From: Solirubrobacteraceae bacterium
GTDB lineage: Bacteria > Actinomycetota > Thermoleophilia > Solirubrobacterales > Solirubrobacteraceae
Direction: 5' to 3'
Length of the DNA stretch: 7,325 bases
Assembly (NCBI GenBank): GCA_025935735.1
Contig: JAICUS010000298.1
Span: forward strand, 1 to 7,325
Below, one piece after another: positions 5,595-7,325 of this stretch. The notes under the pieces were generated by a model. The model had not been told where the DNA came from and searched no databases. It saw nothing but the letters and a program-made list of their open reading frames with translations. Numbering within the stretch: position 1 is the stretch's first letter; every line of letters begins with the position of its first letter. The position numbers and the translations under genes are program-made.

Positions 5595-6695
5595 CTACGG
5601 CGCGGATGCAGCCACGATGTGCCGCAACAGCTCCGTGAAGTCCCGGTTCGCCTCGTAGACCTTGCGCTGCCGGAACGCCCCGTTGCCGTTGTCGGCGAGG
5701 TCGAGGATCCCCTCCAGCGCGTCGGCCCCGCCGAGGTCCTGCGCGTGCTCGCGCAGCCGCTCGTAGAGCCGCCTCGCCAGCTCGCGCGCGCTCACGGACT
5801 CGCGCTCGGGCAGGTCGACCAGCTCGCCCTCCAGGCCGTGCCGGGCGGCCAGCCACTTGTTCTCGTCGAGCATCTGCCACGGGTAGTCGGCGAGCTCGCC
5901 GCCGGCGTCGTAGTGCTCGCACAGCTCCTTGACCATCGCCTGGATGAGCGCGGTGAGCGCCAGCGTGTGCTCGACGTGCGTCTGGGCGTCCATCGCCCGG
6001 ATCTCCACCGTGCCGAGGTTCGGGTGCGGGCGGACGTCGTACCAGAGCCAGGTGTAGTCCTCCATCACGCCGGCCTCGACCATGAACTCGATCCGCTTCT
6101 CGTAGTCGGCCCAGTCGCGGTAGTAGGGCGGGATGCCGACCCGCGGGAAGGCGCGGAAGATCGGCATGCGGGTGGAGCGCAGCCCGGTCATGTCCCCGCG
6201 CCAGAACGGCGAGTTGGCCGACAGCGCGAGCAGGATCGGCACGTGGATGCGCATGCCGTTGGCCACGTGGATCGCCTTGTCGGCGTCGTCGACGCCCACG
6301 TGGACGTGCAGGCCGAAGATCAGCTCCTGGCGGGCCACCCAGCGCAGCTCGTCCACCAGGTCGCGATAGCGGTCCGAGGCGGTGATCCGCTGGTCCTCCC
6401 AGCGCCCGACGGGGTGCGTCCCGGCCGAGCCGATGCACAGTCCCTGGCGCTGCGCGCTGTCGGACACCTGACGCCGCAGCCCGCGCAGGTGCGCATCGGC
6501 CTCGCCCAGGTCCGCGCAGGGGACCGTCGCGATCTCGAGCACGGACTCCATCAGCTCGGGCTTGATCTCGCCGTGCGGCGTCTCGTGGAGCAGGCGTTCG
6601 ATCGCGCTGACGAGCTCGAGCGTCTCGCGGTCGAGGATCATCAGCTCTTCCTCGATGCCCACCGTGTACGCGGGGCCGGTGAAGTTCGCCTCCAT
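5595..6695 (-). CDS. YbdK-type carboxylate-amine ligase (glutamate-cysteine ligase GCS2 family)
   Basis: This 366-residue enzyme belongs to the GCS2 family, ATP-dependent ligases that join a carboxylate, typically the gamma-carboxyl of glutamate, to an amine such as cysteine. Motifs in order: GIEEELMI (13-20), ELMESVLEIAT (47-57), FGLHVHVGVDD (127-137), SANSPFW (159-165), GTVEIRAMD (228-236) and DENKW (277-281). These cover the acidic metal-binding and His-x-His sites of the family, and length is normal. I chose ATG 6695 because MEANFTGPAYTVGIEEE fits the family N-terminus. The frame stays open to 6800, but that would run into the divergent gene. No Shine-Dalgarno precedes the ATG, and a TANNNT box 10 nt upstream suggests a leaderless mRNA. 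The real substrate is uncertain, since weak glutamate-cysteine ligase activity is the usual assignment for YbdK proteins. Confidence 0.92.
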   Translation of the reverse strand: MEANFTGPAYTVGIEEELMILDRETLELVSAIERLLHETPHGEIKPELMESVLEIATVPCADLGEADAHLRGLRRQVSDSAQRQGLCIGSAGTHPVGRWEDQRITASDRYRDLVDELRWVARQELIFGLHVHVGVDDADKAIHVANGMRIHVPILLALSANSPFWRGDMTGLRSTRMPIFRAFPRVGIPPYYRDWADYEKRIEFMVEAGVMEDYTWLWYDVRPHPNLGTVEIRAMDAQTHVEHTLALTALIQAMVKELCEHYDAGGELADYPWQMLDENKWLAARHGLEGELVDLPERESVSARELARRLYERLREHAQDLGGADALEGILDLADNGNGAFRQRKVYEANRDFTELLRHIVAASAP

Positions 6696-6704
6696 GTGGC
6701 CGCG

Positions 6705-6711
6705 TAGAGTA
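6705..6711. promoter_or_regulatory. Symmetric -10 element, candidate bidirectional promoter
   Basis: TAGAGTA reads TAGAGT on the plus strand and TACTCT on the minus strand, each a TANNNT -10 box. The minus reading would start transcription about 3-5 nt before the ligase ATG (6695). The plus reading would start near 6717, leaving a leader of roughly 35 nt with a good Shine-Dalgarno for the DUF2090 gene. The -35 regions are weak on both sides. Confidence 0.45.
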
Positions 6712-6740
6712 GGGGGGAGCGGCATTGGCACGACGAAGAC

Positions 6741-6747
6741 GAGGTGA
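6741..6747 (+). promoter_or_regulatory. Ribosome binding site of the DUF2090 gene
   Basis: GAGGTGA is a 7-base match to the complement of the 16S rRNA 3' end and lies 5 nt before the ATG at 6753. It fixes the start of the gene. Confidence 0.85.
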
Positions 6748-6752
6748 CGGGA

Positions 6753-7325
6753 ATGGCGCTCGGGTACGACGGAAAGCTCTACATCTTGGCCTTCGACCAC
6801 CGGGGGTCCTTCCAGAAGAAGATGTTCGGGATCGAGGGCGACCCGACCGAGGAGGAGACGGAGACGATCTCCGACGCCAAGCGGCTCATCTTCGAGGGCA
6901 TGCAGGTGGCGGTCGAGCGCGGCGTCGACGCCGAGGCCACCGGCGTGCTGGTGGACGAGCAGTTCGGCTCAGACATCCCGAAGCGAGCCAAGGAGGGTGG
7001 GCTGAAGCTCGCCATGCCGGTCGAGAAGAGCGGCCAGAACGAGTTCGACTTCCAGTACGACGACCAGTTCGGCGACCACATCGAGCGTTACGACCCGGAC
7101 TTCAGCAAGGTGCTGGTGCGGCTCAACCCCGACGGCGACTCCGAGATGAACGAGCGCCAGCTCGGGCGGCTCAAGCGCCTGGCGGACTGGCTGCACGAGC
7201 ACGACCGCAAGTTCCTCTTCGAGCTGCTCGTGCCGGCCGAGGACTCCCAGCTCGAGCAGGTCGACGGCGACAGCGACCGCTATGACGCCGAGCTGCGGCC
7301 GGAGCTGATGCGCCGGGCGATCGAG
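6753..7325 (+). CDS. DUF2090 domain protein (DhnA/IolC-C-like class I aldolase fold), 3'-truncated by window edge
   Basis: The frame is open for 191 codons to the window end with no stop, so the C-terminus is missing. The N-terminus KLYILAFDHRGSFQKKMFG (residues 8-26, with D15-H16-R17-G18) is the hallmark opening of DUF2090 proteins, a TIM-barrel family related to DhnA-type class I aldolases. The same domain forms the C-terminal half of some IolC proteins, where it is linked to cleavage of 2-deoxy-5-keto-gluconate 6-phosphate in inositol breakdown. Other features are VDEQFG, AMPVEKSGQ (Lys92) and KVLVRLNPDGD (Lys119). Lys119 is a plausible Schiff-base residue but unproven. Here the domain starts at the initiator Met, with no kinase domain fused upstream. 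Start and frame are secure from the Shine-Dalgarno. The exact reaction is uncertain, and a role in inositol or other sugar-phosphate metabolism is only a guess. Confidence 0.82.
   Translation, partial: MALGYDGKLYILAFDHRGSFQKKMFGIEGDPTEEETETISDAKRLIFEGMQVAVERGVDAEATGVLVDEQFGSDIPKRAKEGGLKLAMPVEKSGQNEFDFQYDDQFGDHIERYDPDFSKVLVRLNPDGDSEMNERQLGRLKRLADWLHEHDRKFLFELLVPAEDSQLEQVDGDSDRYDAELRPELMRRAIE

Noticed and set aside
6696..6800. Extended N-terminus of the YbdK-type ligase starting at 6800
   Set aside because: It would overlap the DUF2090 start by 48 bp and cover its ribosome binding site, and the extra 35 residues do not resemble the family. The family N-terminus begins naturally at ATG 6695.
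6725..7285. Alternative-frame plus-strand open frame over the DUF2090 gene
   Set aside because: Its translation is Arg/Gly/Ala-rich with no motif, whereas the 6753 frame has a strong Shine-Dalgarno and clear family motifs.

Overview
This is a very GC-rich window with strong G/C third-position bias, in-frame gene overlaps, short GC-rich intergenic regions and TANNNT-type -10 boxes. That points to a high-GC actinobacterium. The protein mix and the dispersed-looking palindromic repeats would fit Thermoleophilia/Solirubrobacterales, but that placement is inference and no rRNA or other marker supports it.

Layout. (1) 1-914, plus strand: the 3' nine-tenths of selD (selenophosphate synthase); the catalytic Cys/Sec-Lys segment lies off the left edge. 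(2) 915-1234: a 320-bp non-coding region holding a strong GC hairpin just after selD, two 39-nt palindromic tandem repeats, further GC hairpins, and a consensus promoter overlaid by a 32-bp near-perfect palindrome. (3) 1235-4750, plus strand: a tightly overlapped three-gene operon encoding a PadR-family repressor, a MacB/LolD-type ABC ATPase and a 757-residue two-module FtsX-like permease. The palindrome abuts the padR start codon and very likely is the autoregulatory operator of the operon. (4) 4751-4787: a short convergent junction with a stem-loop that may terminate both strands. (5) 4788-6695, minus strand: a YbdK-type carboxylate-amine ligase (GCS2 family), followed 54 bp downstream by a membrane protein with an N-terminal zinc ribbon and a rhomboid fold whose catalytic Ser and His both appear to be replaced. 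(6) 6696-6752: a 57-bp divergent promoter region with one TAGAGTA element that reads as a -10 box on both strands. (7) 6753-7325, plus strand: the start of a DUF2090 (DhnA/IolC-C-like aldolase fold) gene that runs off the right edge.

How the parts work together. The clearest functional unit is the PadR-controlled ABC export or mechanotransmission-type transporter: repressor, ATPase and permease are on one transcript, which appears to start at or a few bases before the padR ATG. The selD, ligase, rhomboid-like and DUF2090 genes look like separate housekeeping or metabolic units. I see no mobile element, CRISPR array, tRNA or rRNA. The items most worth a second look are the apparent rhomboid pseudoprotease with a zinc ribbon, the repeat pair downstream of selD, the padR operator/leaderless promoter, and the symmetric divergent -10 element.
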